Shown here: piece by piece, positions 8,577 to 15,542 of the stretch
Layout: each line of letters begins with the position of its first letter
Position numbering within the stretch: position 1 is the first letter of the stretch
Source of the DNA: Candidatus Helarchaeota archaeon
Lineage (GTDB): Archaea > Asgardarchaeota > Lokiarchaeia > Helarchaeales > HEL-GB-A
Length of the DNA stretch: 22,782 nt
Assembly (NCBI GenBank): GCA_013375405.1
Contig: JABXJU010000052.1
Location: 1 to 22,782, forward strand
Reading direction: 5' to 3'
Program-made: the position numbers and the translations under genes
The notes under the pieces: model-generated
The model's database searches: none
What the model was told of the DNA's origin: nothing
Seen by the model: the letters and a program-made list of their open reading frames with translations, nothing else

Positions 8577-8866
8577 GGAGTTACTCTCTAAATTTGATAA
8601 TAAATAATACTTTAAGGGTTATTTTACAAGCTCACGAAAGACTTTACTGGTTCATTTTTAGTATTTTTTTGTAAAAATGCATAATATGTTTTAAATTAAT
8701 TGGTTTATTTACATCATCTATTTAAGAGTCTTTTTCTCTTATATTATGAATGTAAAATATTATATCCCCCGATTTATTTTATGGCTGTTAAATTTACTTT
8801 TTTATAACTTTAATATGGATAAATTAATATAATTCTATATTTGCCACTGTTAAGAAGTGAATTAAA
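8577..8866. promoter_or_regulatory. Divergent control region of the two lipid operons
   Basis: A 290-bp, very AT-rich gap lies between the starts of the polyprenyl synthase (-) and GGGP synthase (+) genes, so both lipid arms must be driven from here. For the plus arm, TTTATAAC at 8801-8808 in a T-rich context is a plausible TATA box, about 60 bp before the ATG. I see no convincing BRE/TATA for the minus arm. A perfect 6-bp inverted repeat (TAAGAG / CTCTTA) with a 7-nt spacer lies at 8723-8741 and could be a regulator site. No small gene is apparent. Confidence 0.5.
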
Positions 8867-9637
8867 ATGCCTAAGAATCGTATTTGGAACTATTTACAAG
8901 AAAAAATCAATACCGATGGCGTTTTACATATGTCACTTATTGACCCAGATTTGACATTTCAAACTTTAAACAGTATTAAGCAAATCGTGAAGTTTACAAC
9001 GGATGCTGGAACTGATGCGTTTATGATAGGTGGCTCCACTATTGCTGATCAAATAAGTATTGATAAGGTAGTTGTTGCAATAAAAAAAACGACAGATCGG
9101 CCCGTAATTATTTTCCCAGGGAACGTAAATGCCTTCAGTAAGAGTGCAGACGCTACATTCTTTATGAGTTTAATCAATTCAAATAATCTCTATTGGGTGA
9201 TTCGTTCCCACGTTTTAGGCGCACCTACTCTAAAATTGTGGGATCTAGAACCTATTTCATTAGCCTACATAATCATTGCTCCTGGGGCTACGGCGGGTTT
9301 TATCGGCGAAGCACACATGATTCCACGCAATAAACCAAAAATCTGCGCAGCTTATGCACTGGCGGCCCAATATATAGGATATAAAATGATCTATCTCGAA
9401 GCTGGGTCTGGTGCAAATGAAACCGTTCCAGTAGACATGGTCAAAGTAGTCGCAAATTTTGTAGATATTCCTGTTTTTGTTGGAGGTGGCATTAATACTA
9501 AGGAACAAGCCGTTGAATTCGTTAAAGCTGGTGCGCAATTAATCGTTCAAGGCACTTACCTCGAAAAGGTTGTGCCAAAAGATAAAGGTGCAGGTTTAGC
9601 TGAAATTATTCAGGCAATTAAAAGCCAAAAAAGGTAA
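8867..9637 (+). CDS. Geranylgeranylglyceryl phosphate synthase
   Basis: Joins GGPP to sn-glycerol-1-phosphate, forming the first ether bond of archaeal membrane lipids; a soluble or membrane-associated TIM-barrel enzyme of the PcrB/GGGPS family. The 256 residues contain SLIDPD (23-28) with the Mg-binding Asp, IGGST (54-58), FPGN (83-86), YLEAGSGA (176-183) and GGGI (206-209), the phosphate-binding loops of the family. The ~256-residue length and the PGATAGFIGEAH segment fit archaeal group II enzymes rather than short bacterial PcrB. It is the first gene of the plus arm and is separated from the next lipid gene by 175 bp. Confidence 0.96.
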   Translation: MPKNRIWNYLQEKINTDGVLHMSLIDPDLTFQTLNSIKQIVKFTTDAGTDAFMIGGSTIADQISIDKVVVAIKKTTDRPVIIFPGNVNAFSKSADATFFMSLINSNNLYWVIRSHVLGAPTLKLWDLEPISLAYIIIAPGATAGFIGEAHMIPRNKPKICAAYALAAQYIGYKMIYLEAGSGANETVPVDMVKVVANFVDIPVFVGGGINTKEQAVEFVKAGAQLIVQGTYLEKVVPKDKGAGLAEIIQAIKSQKR

Positions 9638-9812
9638 CTTTTGACAGATATAATATACAACTATAAAATATTCACATCTATAAAATACAGCAACCAAATT
9701 TTTAAATGCTCTACTAGTTACCTTTCTATTCAATAACATTTATAATGAGAAATTATCATTTTTCTCTCTAAGTCGATGTTTCGCGATAGGTAATCCTTGC
9801 ATGGTGAAGTGA
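9638..9812 (+). promoter_or_regulatory. Intergenic region with a possible promoter for the DUF92-VTE5-G1PDH genes
   Basis: This 175-bp AT-rich gap is the only sizeable break within the plus lipid arm. A run reading CCAAATTTTTAAATG at about 9694-9708 resembles an archaeal BRE plus TATA element and would place transcription start near 9730. A GGTGA ribosome binding site at 9803-9807 precedes the ATG at 9813. The promoter call is by eye only. Confidence 0.35.
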
Positions 9813-10652
9813 ATGAGCATTTTCGTCGATATTATCTTAGGTCTGATAATCGTAGGACTATTTGGTGTTATATCGATTAAATTGAAAATAGTCACTATTT
9901 CAGGATTAATCGCAGGATTCATCGTCGGATATATTGTCTGGGTTTTTGGTGGCTGGCCATGGTTCCTTCTCATTCTTTCATTTCATCTGTCAGCCGCGCT
10001 TTTTACAAAATTTAAGTATAAACGAAAGGAACACAAGGGATTAGCTCAAGAGAAGGGCGGTGCTCGCCCCTGGCCGAACGTTTTTGCAAACGGTGGATTT
10101 CCTACCATATGTGCAGCCTTAAATGGAATCCTAATCTTATTAGCTCTTGGTACCCTTTTTGATATATTCCTATGTGGATTTATTGGGGGGGTCGCTACAA
10201 TGACTGCGGATACAATTGCTACTGAAACGGGCTTACTTTCCAAGACTAATCCCCGCCTCATAACTAATTTATCAAAATCAGTTGAACCGGGCACTTCTGG
10301 CGGAATCACTATTCTTGGTGAATTAGGTGCATTAACTGGAACCCTTATCATTGGGGGACTTGCTTGGATTTTAGCAGGATTCGGCTTATTGGCAAGTGCC
10401 TTTACGTATCAATTATTACTAATTGCCATCGTCTCAGGAATGTTAGGCTGTTTGGTGGATTCTATATTTGGCGCAACTATACAAGGAATTTTTCAGTGTA
10501 AGGTGTGTGAAAAAATAACCGAGAAGGCTAAACATTGCGGTGAGAAATCAACCCATATTCGAGGAATGGCATTTTTTGAGAATAATATAGTAAATTTTGT
10601 AGCTGCCACCTGTGGAGGATTAATTGCAATGGGATTATTTTTTATTTTTTGA
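9813..10652 (+). CDS. DUF92 integral membrane protein (VTE6-like prenyl-phosphate kinase candidate)
   Basis: A 279-residue multi-pass membrane protein with the DUF92/TMEM19 signatures GARPWPNVFANGG (83-95), ADTIATETG (132-140) and VEPGTSGG (157-164). A late CxxC plus His/Cys segment (FQCKVCEK, KHCGEK) is also present. The characterised plant and cyanobacterial member VTE6 phosphorylates phytyl phosphate to phytyl diphosphate using CTP. The neighbour 17 bp downstream resembles VTE5, the preceding kinase in that pathway, and GGGP synthase is upstream. I infer conversion of a prenyl monophosphate such as geranylgeranyl phosphate to the diphosphate. The start is fixed by GGTGA five bases upstream and an in-frame TGA just before the ATG. 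Family assignment is strong; activity and substrate are inference. Confidence 0.8.
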   Translation: MSIFVDIILGLIIVGLFGVISIKLKIVTISGLIAGFIVGYIVWVFGGWPWFLLILSFHLSAALFTKFKYKRKEHKGLAQEKGGARPWPNVFANGGFPTICAALNGILILLALGTLFDIFLCGFIGGVATMTADTIATETGLLSKTNPRLITNLSKSVEPGTSGGITILGELGALTGTLIIGGLAWILAGFGLLASAFTYQLLLIAIVSGMLGCLVDSIFGATIQGIFQCKVCEKITEKAKHCGEKSTHIRGMAFFENNIVNFVAATCGGLIAMGLFFIF

Positions 10653-10669
10653 ATTAGGAGTTGGATATT

Positions 10670-11434
10670 ATGAATGATTTTCTTGTTCTAGGAATTGCGT
10701 ATCTGTATGTCGTTGTCGTGTTACTTGTAGGTGAATTATTAAGAAAATTTTTTGAAAAATCTTCTGAATTTACTCGAAAAGTTATCCATATTTTTGCAGG
10801 ATTTGCAATTTACACAGTCCTATTTTTTGATCATCCTTGGGTTGCTAATGTCGTGGCGCTGACATTTGCTATCCTATTGTTCTTAGCCGGTCCTTCCAGT
10901 CCAGTTTCAGCTCTCCGAGAACTGTTCGGGACCATGGAACGTGAAGAAGAAGGTCAAAAACTTTGGGGTCCTTTCTTCTATGCAGTTTCAATCTTAACTT
11001 TAACTCTCATTTTCACGATCGGGGGTGTAATAAACCCAGGTTTTGAAACCTTCTATTGGCTTGCTACGGTTCCCTTAACAATTATGTATTTAGGTGATGG
11101 CCTTGCAACAATAATTGGCAAAAGGTATGCAAAACGGGTTTATACCTTAGTTGGGGGTTCAAAACGATCAGTTATTGGCTCTTTGACACTTTTTACAGCA
11201 GGATTTGGTGGATCTATATTAGCCATGTGGTTCAATGGGATTCTAGCGATTGAAATCAATTATGCCCCATCATCTGTAATATTAACATGGGACGTAATTA
11301 TTATCATAGCTTTAATAGCAGCAGGCATTGCTACCTTAATTGAACTTTTTAGTCCTTCAGGAACTGATAATTTAACTATCCCCCTTATTACCTCCCCCCT
11401 CATCTCTCTTATTTATGTTTTAATATATTTGTAG
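10670..11434 (+). CDS. VTE5/dolichol-kinase-family prenol kinase
   Basis: A multi-pass membrane protein of 254 residues in the CTP-dependent phytol kinase/dolichol kinase family, which phosphorylates long isoprenoid alcohols. Seen: TRKVIHI (35-41), LGDGLATIIGKR (141-152), KRSVIGSL (165-172) and IELFSPSGTDNLTIPL (224-239); the GDG and TDNLTIP motifs are characteristic. I chose ATG 10670 because AGGAG at 10656-10660 is well spaced for it; the in-frame TTG at 10661 directly abuts that site. The stop TAG is followed immediately by the G1PDH GTG. With the DUF92 gene upstream it forms a VTE5/VTE6-like pair. An alternative role is dolichol kinase for N-glycosylation lipid carriers. Confidence 0.82.
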   Translation: MNDFLVLGIAYLYVVVVLLVGELLRKFFEKSSEFTRKVIHIFAGFAIYTVLFFDHPWVANVVALTFAILLFLAGPSSPVSALRELFGTMEREEEGQKLWGPFFYAVSILTLTLIFTIGGVINPGFETFYWLATVPLTIMYLGDGLATIIGKRYAKRVYTLVGGSKRSVIGSLTLFTAGFGGSILAMWFNGILAIEINYAPSSVILTWDVIIIIALIAAGIATLIELFSPSGTDNLTIPLITSPLISLIYVLIYL

Positions 11435-12514
11435 GTGTTTTTATTGGAAGCATTTCATCGAATTGAACTCCCACGGGAAATCATAATCGGAAAGAATGTA
11501 ATCACCAAAGTAGGGGACTTTTGTCAAACTTATGGATTTCAAGATAGGGCAATTGTAGTAACTGACTCCATAACATATCAAATCGCTGGAAAAACAATTG
11601 TTACATCATTAAACGAGAAGGGTTTTACAAAAGTTGAAGGTGTTCAGATAACTGCTGCTGACATTGATAATGTAAAAAGTGTGAAGAAAAAAATCCAAGA
11701 AATTTCACCATCAATTTTGATTGGTGTTGGTGGCGGGAAGCCTATTGATGTTACCAAATTAGCCTGCTTAGATAAAGCTCAAAAAAATTTACCATATGTT
11801 AGTATTCCAACAATCCCTTCCCATGATGGAATCGCTTCTCCTCGTGCATCAATAAGAGGTCTTGAAACATCTCATTCAGTAATGGTTCAATCACCAATCG
11901 CGGTTATTGCGGATATTGAAATAATTAAAGAATCTCCGTATCGATATCTGGCGAGTGGATCAGCGGATGTAATTGCTAACATTATCGCAACCGCAGACTG
12001 GGAATTAGCACATAAGTTAAAAGGGGAATACTATGGCGAATTCGCAAATACGTTGTCAAAAATGTGTACTCAATTTATCATGAGGAACGCACGGGTGATT
12101 ACAAAGGGGATTGAAGAGAGTTATCGCATTGTTTTGGAAGCCCTAATCAGTAGTGGAATTGCTATTAGCATAGCTGGGACTAGTCGGCCCGCAAGCGGCA
12201 GTGAACATGCATTTTCCCATGCACTAGACATTGTAGCTGGACATCCTGCCCTTCACGGAGAACAGGTTGGGATCGGTACCATTATGATGGCCTATTTACA
12301 TGGCATGGACTGGGAGAAAATTCGAGATACATTAAAAACTTTAAGAGCTCCAATAACTGCAAAACAACTAGGAGTTTCTCAAGACGCTATCATTAAAGCC
12401 CTAATGAAATCCCATAAGATTAGGGGTACCTCCCGATACACAATTTTAGGAGAAGATGGACTCACGGAGGATGCCGCAAAGAAACTAGCGAAGGTGTGCG
12501 AAATAATAGATTAA
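11435..12514 (+). CDS. egsA: sn-glycerol-1-phosphate dehydrogenase
   Basis: Reduces DHAP to sn-glycerol-1-phosphate, setting the archaeal lipid stereochemistry. It belongs to the iron-alcohol-dehydrogenase fold. Seen: NAD(P)-binding GVGGGKPIDVTK (97-108), the family hallmark PTIPSHDGIASPR (125-137), and Zn ligands Asp178 (SADVIAN), His258 (SEHAFSH) and His274 (ALHGEQ). The coordinates use the GTG directly after the upstream stop; a TTG at 11444, six bases after AGGTG, may be the true start and would remove three residues. Because some Asgard groups such as Lokiarchaeota are reported to lack this enzyme, its presence helps constrain the lineage. Its product feeds the GGGP synthase of the same arm. 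Confidence 0.96.
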   Translation: MFLLEAFHRIELPREIIIGKNVITKVGDFCQTYGFQDRAIVVTDSITYQIAGKTIVTSLNEKGFTKVEGVQITAADIDNVKSVKKKIQEISPSILIGVGGGKPIDVTKLACLDKAQKNLPYVSIPTIPSHDGIASPRASIRGLETSHSVMVQSPIAVIADIEIIKESPYRYLASGSADVIANIIATADWELAHKLKGEYYGEFANTLSKMCTQFIMRNARVITKGIEESYRIVLEALISSGIAISIAGTSRPASGSEHAFSHALDIVAGHPALHGEQVGIGTIMMAYLHGMDWEKIRDTLKTLRAPITAKQLGVSQDAIIKALMKSHKIRGTSRYTILGEDGLTEDAAKKLAKVCEIID

Positions 12515-12559
12515 CCCTTTCCTCTGAAGAATTATTTTATACTGGAATTAAGGAATAAA

Positions 12560-13915
12560 ATGAATGGTGATAAGATGCAATATGACATTATTGTAGTTGG
12601 TGCAGGGACCGGTGGTGCATTGGCTGCAAAAACTGCTGCAAAGTTGGGTTTAAAAACATGCCTCCTTGAAAGAAAACCAGCGGAATCTGTCGGTGATAAG
12701 GTTTGTGGCGATGCAATTGAAAAGCGTGATTTTGATGCTTTAAAAATTCAATTACCAAAAAGTGATGAGCTGGAGAATACAATTAAGACGTCGAACCTCT
12801 ACTCTCCAGATCAGCGAGTATGTCGTTCTTTATCTGAAGAAAAGAGCGCAGGCTACATTATCAATCGGCTGAAGTTTGGACAGCGTTTGTTGAGAGAAGC
12901 TTTAGATACTGGATTAGAGTTTCAAGATAAAATGATGGTTCTAAAACCCATGTTTGCTCAGGATAAAGTTGTTGGGGTTGAAGTCAAGGATATGAGAACG
13001 GGTGAGAAAAAACAGATCGAAAGTAAAGTGGTGATTGATGCCAGTGGCTTTCACTCTCCCCTACGTAAGGCGATGAAGAGTCCTTACATCGAAAATGAAA
13101 TCGATCCGAGCGATTATATCGTATGTTACCGCGAAATATTGCAGGTGGGTGGGATGGATTGGGATCCACATAGCATTCATATTTTCCTATCTCAAAAAAG
13201 AGCGCCAGGTGGCTATTTGTGGTTTTTTCCCAAATCAGAGGATTGCGTAAATCTTGGACTAGGAGTCTATGCTGACCCTTCCTACAAAGTTAAGGAATAT
13301 TACAAGCGTGAAGCGCTCCCGATGGCAAAAGAACCGATTGAGATCATCCACCAAGGAGGTGGTGTTGTTCCAGTACGACACCCACTTTGGTCTCTTGTTG
13401 AAAGTGGAATAATGTTTGTAGGTGATGCTGCGTGTCAAGTCAATCCCCTCCATGGGGGTGGAATTGGATCCTCCATGCGTGCGGGAATTTATGCTGCGGA
13501 GGCAGCAGCTGATGCTATTGAGCAAGGTGATTACTCTATCGATGGACTTTGGACATATAACAAGCGGTACGCCAAGGAGCAGGGCGGGTATTTTGCCTCT
13601 TTGGATCTTTTACGCCTTGCGATTCAAGGATTTACGGATGAGGAACTCAACTTTGGACTTCACCGAGACCTTCTCTCCAATCAGGATATCATGGATATCG
13701 CAAGCGGGCGGACTGTCCGTCCAAGTGTCTTGGACCTTATAGGTCGTGCGATACGAGGGATTGCCAAACCCGAACTCCTCTTAAATCTCTACTTCATCAA
13801 TAACCAAATGAATAAGATGAAGTCACTCTATAAAGCTTACCCCGATCGTCCGAATTTTGAACGTTGGAAACACGCGATCACTAAATTATTTAATAAGGTA
13901 AAAAGATTGATTTAG
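12560..13915 (+). CDS. Geranylgeranyl reductase family FAD enzyme
   Basis: A 451-residue flavoprotein that saturates the double bonds of geranylgeranyl chains on ether lipids (digeranylgeranylglycerophospholipid reductase type). Seen: the Rossmann motif GAGTGG (14-19) with LLERK, the KVCGDAI segment with Cys49 matching the conserved Cys of archaeal reductases, PGGYLWFFPK in the substrate cavity, and the second FAD motif GDAACQVNPLHGGG. Two ATGs fit: 12560 with AGGA five bases upstream, and 12575 with GGTGAT four bases upstream; the longer is given. It lies 45 bp after G1PDH and closes the lipid arm. Geranylgeranyl reductases also act on GGPP or quinones, so the exact substrate is not fixed. 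Its base composition looks somewhat richer in GC than its neighbours. Confidence 0.9.
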   Translation: MNGDKMQYDIIVVGAGTGGALAAKTAAKLGLKTCLLERKPAESVGDKVCGDAIEKRDFDALKIQLPKSDELENTIKTSNLYSPDQRVCRSLSEEKSAGYIINRLKFGQRLLREALDTGLEFQDKMMVLKPMFAQDKVVGVEVKDMRTGEKKQIESKVVIDASGFHSPLRKAMKSPYIENEIDPSDYIVCYREILQVGGMDWDPHSIHIFLSQKRAPGGYLWFFPKSEDCVNLGLGVYADPSYKVKEYYKREALPMAKEPIEIIHQGGGVVPVRHPLWSLVESGIMFVGDAACQVNPLHGGGIGSSMRAGIYAAEAAADAIEQGDYSIDGLWTYNKRYAKEQGGYFASLDLLRLAIQGFTDEELNFGLHRDLLSNQDIMDIASGRTVRPSVLDLIGRAIRGIAKPELLLNLYFINNQMNKMKSLYKAYPDRPNFERWKHAITKLFNKVKRLI

Positions 13916-13983
13916 TAATAATTCTTTAAGTTAAACCAATTTTTCTATTTAAACCTCTCAAAACGCAACTGGATGGAAATTAG

Positions 13984-14922
13984 GTGGGTGAAGAAGACAA
14001 AATTCATAAACTTTTGGTAGTTGGATTAGATCAGGCTGGAAAAACGTCTATTCTCAATATTTTAAATGAAAAATATAACTTAATGGATAGTATTAAACCA
14101 ACTGTCGGAGTTGAGCGGGATCGAATAAATATTCTGGGAATTCCAATTGTAAGTTGGGACTTGGGTGGTCAAAAACAATTTCGGGATAACTATCTCAAAA
14201 ATACTAGGTTATTTGAGAAGACTGATTCATTATTTTATGTTATTGACGTTTGGAATGGCACAAGATTTGAAGAATCCTTAGAATACTATTCTCAAATACT
14301 TGAGCTTATTGATAAACTCACTATGAGACCAAATATTGTGATTTTATTACATAAGGTTGATCCAAATCTCCGAGATAACCCAAAAACTGATCAAATCCTT
14401 GAGAACCTTAGAAAACTCTTTCAAGAAGAATCAGAAGGCTATGAAATTTCTGTATATGCGACATCCATATTCGATCGAAAATCCATCATTGAAGCTTTTT
14501 CAAAAAATTTGCAGGAAATCATCACAACCCTGAAACCCTTTAAAAAACTTCTCAAATCCACAATTATTCTCCTTAAATTGGATGCCGCCATATTGTTTGA
14601 TGAGAATTTGATGATTCTTAGTGACGTGTATAAAGATAAAGAAACTGAAGATGTATGTCTGAACACAGTTTATAATAGCGTTTATTACATGACATACCAA
14701 AATCCAAAGCTTGCTGCATCAGATGATTTTATAACTAATTTCGAGTTAGTTCTGGGAGTCAAAAATGTGCAAAAAAAATTCACCTTTATGGAAGCAAAAT
14801 TTAGAGGATGGGATCTGTACCTTCTAACGATGACCGATAAAGAAAAAGAAGTTGATCCTGATGCGATATCTGCCAAATTTAAAGCAATGGCCCATATTTT
14901 TGAGAAAAAGGAATCATTTTAA
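13984..14922 (+). CDS. Rag/Gtr-family GTPase with C-terminal roadblock domain
   Basis: A 312-residue small GTPase with an added C-terminal domain. G motifs: GLDQAGKT (14-21), PTVGVE with Thr40, WDLGGQ (58-63), HKVD (123-126) and TSIFD. The HKVD in place of NKxD, the TVxVE and WDxGGQ context, and the total length match eukaryotic RagA/Gtr1. Residues ~185-312 resemble the Rag C-terminal roadblock domain, including a strand-helix stretch at ILFDENLMIL and the conserved KLAAS segment. In eukaryotes Rags form dimers on lysosomes or vacuoles and signal nutrient status to TORC1; the role in this organism is unknown. The start is GTG right after an in-frame TAG, with GGATGG seven bases upstream. It lies 68 bp after the geranylgeranyl reductase. 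Confidence 0.87.
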   Translation: MGEEDKIHKLLVVGLDQAGKTSILNILNEKYNLMDSIKPTVGVERDRINILGIPIVSWDLGGQKQFRDNYLKNTRLFEKTDSLFYVIDVWNGTRFEESLEYYSQILELIDKLTMRPNIVILLHKVDPNLRDNPKTDQILENLRKLFQEESEGYEISVYATSIFDRKSIIEAFSKNLQEIITTLKPFKKLLKSTIILLKLDAAILFDENLMILSDVYKDKETEDVCLNTVYNSVYYMTYQNPKLAASDDFITNFELVLGVKNVQKKFTFMEAKFRGWDLYLLTMTDKEKEVDPDAISAKFKAMAHIFEKKESF

Positions 14923-15048
14923 ACATTGCGTTATTTTCATCTAATGTAAGTCATTTCTTTATATTATATTAATTTGTATAATAAATTAGATATTTATGAA
15001 ATTTTACTTATTAAATCTTAATTTTTAAAATGATAAAGGCCATTAAAA

Positions 15049-15420
15049 TTGAATTCGAGTATTAAAAAAGCTTTTAATTTGTGTTTTTTAGCTCTTTTTA
15101 TCGAGGGAGTGCTAGCCATAGTATTTTATGGATTCTTTTATTATGATTTTAAATTAATAATATTTAGTATAATACTAGTAATCCTAGCTCCTATTTCACT
15201 TTTACTATCTATTACTGGAATCTTGCCTATTGATAAAAAATCACTATCTCCGACACTTTTTCTAGTTTTTATGATACTATTTTATTTTCAAGGCGTAAAT
15301 TTTTCATTAATGTCCCTTATTTCCCTTAATTATCTGCTTTTAATGATTGCAAGTTGGATTATGGCTATATTTAGTACATACGCTTATATAAACATTAGAA
15401 AATCCAATCTCCACCCATAA
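15049..15420 (+). CDS. Small four-helix membrane protein, unknown function
   Basis: A 123-residue hydrophobic protein with four predicted membrane segments at about residues 8-28, 33-58, 68-84 and 88-113, short loops (one with KK at 63-64) and a basic C-terminus. I do not recognise a family. The only workable start is a TTG with AAAGG about nine bases upstream; an in-frame TAA lies just before it. It is preceded by a 126-bp very AT-rich gap and followed by the methyltransferase gene. The Ile/Leu/Phe content and codon use resemble a real membrane protein rather than chance. Confidence 0.6.
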   Translation: MNSSIKKAFNLCFLALFIEGVLAIVFYGFFYYDFKLIIFSIILVILAPISLLLSITGILPIDKKSLSPTLFLVFMILFYFQGVNFSLMSLISLNYLLLMIASWIMAIFSTYAYINIRKSNLHP

Positions 15421-15491
15421 ATCAAGTATTTTCTAGAAAGGACTATGTCCAACTTTTTCCAAATTTATACGATCTGTAAGTCATTAAGTAA

Positions 15492-15542
15492 AGACATTAA
15501 ATACAATGAATTTAGACATTAAATACAATGAATTTAGACATT
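15492..15542 (+). repeat. 22-bp tandem direct repeat spanning the methyltransferase start
   Basis: Two perfect copies of a 22-bp unit occupy 15492-15513 and 15514-15535, followed by the first 7 bases of a third. Each unit contains an ATG (15506 and 15528). The two ATGs are in different frames because 22 is not a multiple of three: the first opens only a 14-codon frame, and the second starts the long methyltransferase frame. Confidence 0.92.

Noticed and set aside
9260..9538. Minus-strand frame inside the GGGP synthase gene
   Set aside because: Antisense shadow of a strongly conserved enzyme, with no recognisable domain or ribosome binding site.
13422..13742. Overlapping 106-residue plus-strand frame inside the geranylgeranyl reductase
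   Set aside because: It overlaps conserved FAD-binding sequence in another frame and shows no family features.
14923..15048. AT-rich gap with short near-palindromic runs between the GTPase and the small membrane protein
   Set aside because: Short A/T palindromes are expected by chance at this base composition; no stable fold or known element was recognised.
15438..15460. GGAC-TAT-GTCC hairpin followed by five Ts after the small membrane-protein gene
   Set aside because: The stem is only four base pairs and archaeal termination does not need hairpins; not enough to call a terminator.
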